Origin: Candidatus Thiodiazotropha taylori
GTDB taxonomy: Bacteria; Pseudomonadota; Gammaproteobacteria; Chromatiales; Chromatiaceae
Direction of reading: 5' to 3'
Assembly: GCA_019100305.1 (NCBI GenBank)
Contig: JAHRHW010000077.1
Span: 1 to 13,460 of the forward strand
Length of the DNA stretch: 13,460 bases
Made by a program: the position numbers and the translations under genes. How positions within the stretch are numbered: the stretch's first letter is position 1; each line of letters opens with the position of its first letter. Below are positions 13,092-13,460 of this stretch, one piece after another. The notes under the pieces are model-generated. The model was not told the DNA's origin, searched no databases, and was given only the letters and a program-made list of their open reading frames with translations.

Positions 13092-13460
13092 AGCAGTTCA
13101 GCCCAGCGGTCCTTCTCGATCAATGACTGTTTCTGTTGATTCCAGGCGTCCGCCGATCCAAAGGTCTCTTCCATCACCTTGTTGAAAACCTCTGCAGCTT
13201 TCTCCTGGCCACCCAGAAAGACATAGGTATTGGGATCGTTGATGAGTCTTTTGCACTCTTCCGCATGGTCGGCCAGGCTGTCCTGCAGACCTGCTTCCAC
13301 ACCGGCCAAGGGTCTGTCGGTCAAAGCGCTGAATGCCTTGAATGTCTCGTCGTCATAGTATTGGCCGAGATCTTTTTTCTCATCGTTCAAATAGAGCAGA
13401 TTCATGCCGCCGTTATCACCATAGAAGAGGCGTACCTGGCCATCCCAGCTGCCGTGCTTA
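13082..13460 (-). CDS. Ferredoxin-NADP reductase-like oxidoreductase, C-terminal part (5' end outside window)
   Basis: The minus strand is open from the window edge to TGA at 13082-13084, giving 125 C-terminal residues. It reads HGSWDGQVRLFYGDNGGMNL at the start, then LYLNDEKKDLGQYYDDETFK, and later NDPNTYVFLGGQEKAAEVFN and KDRWAELLYI at the end. This pattern (V-LFYG, then LLY-ND--DL-QYYD, a YVFL-G late strand followed by a helix, and a terminal RW-E-LY) is that of the NAD(P)H-binding half of FNR-type flavoenzymes. The FAD-binding half would lie beyond 13460. An internal Met at 13405 is not the start, since the coding frame continues upstream of it. The exact electron partner is unknown. Confidence 0.68.
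   Translation of the reverse strand, partial: KHGSWDGQVRLFYGDNGGMNLLYLNDEKKDLGQYYDDETFKAFSALTDRPLAGVEAGLQDSLADHAEECKRLINDPNTYVFLGGQEKAAEVFNKVMEETFGSADAWNQQKQSLIEKDRWAELLYI

Overview
The window looks like a gammaproteobacterial chromosome. The main evidence is one long co-directional run on the plus strand, yebC-ruvC-ruvA-ruvB-ybgC-tolQ-tolR-tolA-tolB-pal-cpoB-queE-queC. This order is a hallmark of Gammaproteobacteria and is nearly the same as around ruvCAB/tol-oprL in Pseudomonas. The codon and protein character would suit a Chromatiales-like or sulfur-oxidiser lineage, but that is a guess. Genus cannot be read from the sequence.

Layout. Positions 1-418 (minus) hold the 5' part of an HDOD-domain gene, divergent from yebC. 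Positions 643-3556 carry yebC and the Holliday-junction operon ruvCAB, with starts and stops touching or overlapping by 4 bp. Positions 3667-8798 carry the Tol-Pal envelope operon with ybgC in front and cpoB behind, closed by a strong intrinsic terminator at 8853-8877. Positions 8959-10274 carry queE and queC (7-deazaguanine/queuosine synthesis), overlapping by 4 bp.

After queC the character changes. A 329-bp gene-free stretch (10275-10603) is rich in inverted and direct repeats. It leads to an unrecognised 369-residue Gly/Ser/Ala-rich protein with glycine-zipper-like hydrophobic segments (10604-11713), then a small three-helix membrane protein (11768-12178), then a truncated tandem second copy of that membrane protein gene (12204-12419). 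This cassette has the shape of an effector or toxin followed by a membrane-embedded partner and a decayed duplicate. It is the only part of the window that looks accessory and possibly undescribed; its function is not shown by the sequence. The window ends with a GNAT acetyltransferase (12528-13091) and, converging on it with a 10-bp tail-to-tail overlap, the C-terminal part of a ferredoxin-NADP reductase-like gene (13082-13460, minus).

How the genes work together. RuvA/RuvB migrate Holliday junctions and RuvC cuts them. TolQ/TolR convert proton-motive force into TolA movement across the periplasm toward TolB and Pal, holding the outer membrane to peptidoglycan during division, and CpoB links this to peptidoglycan synthesis. 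QueE and QueC make the CDG and preQ0 intermediates. The 10.3-12.5 kb cassette sits directly downstream of queC, a position occupied in Pseudomonas by a tRNA-Lys gene used by integrating islands; no tRNA is present here.
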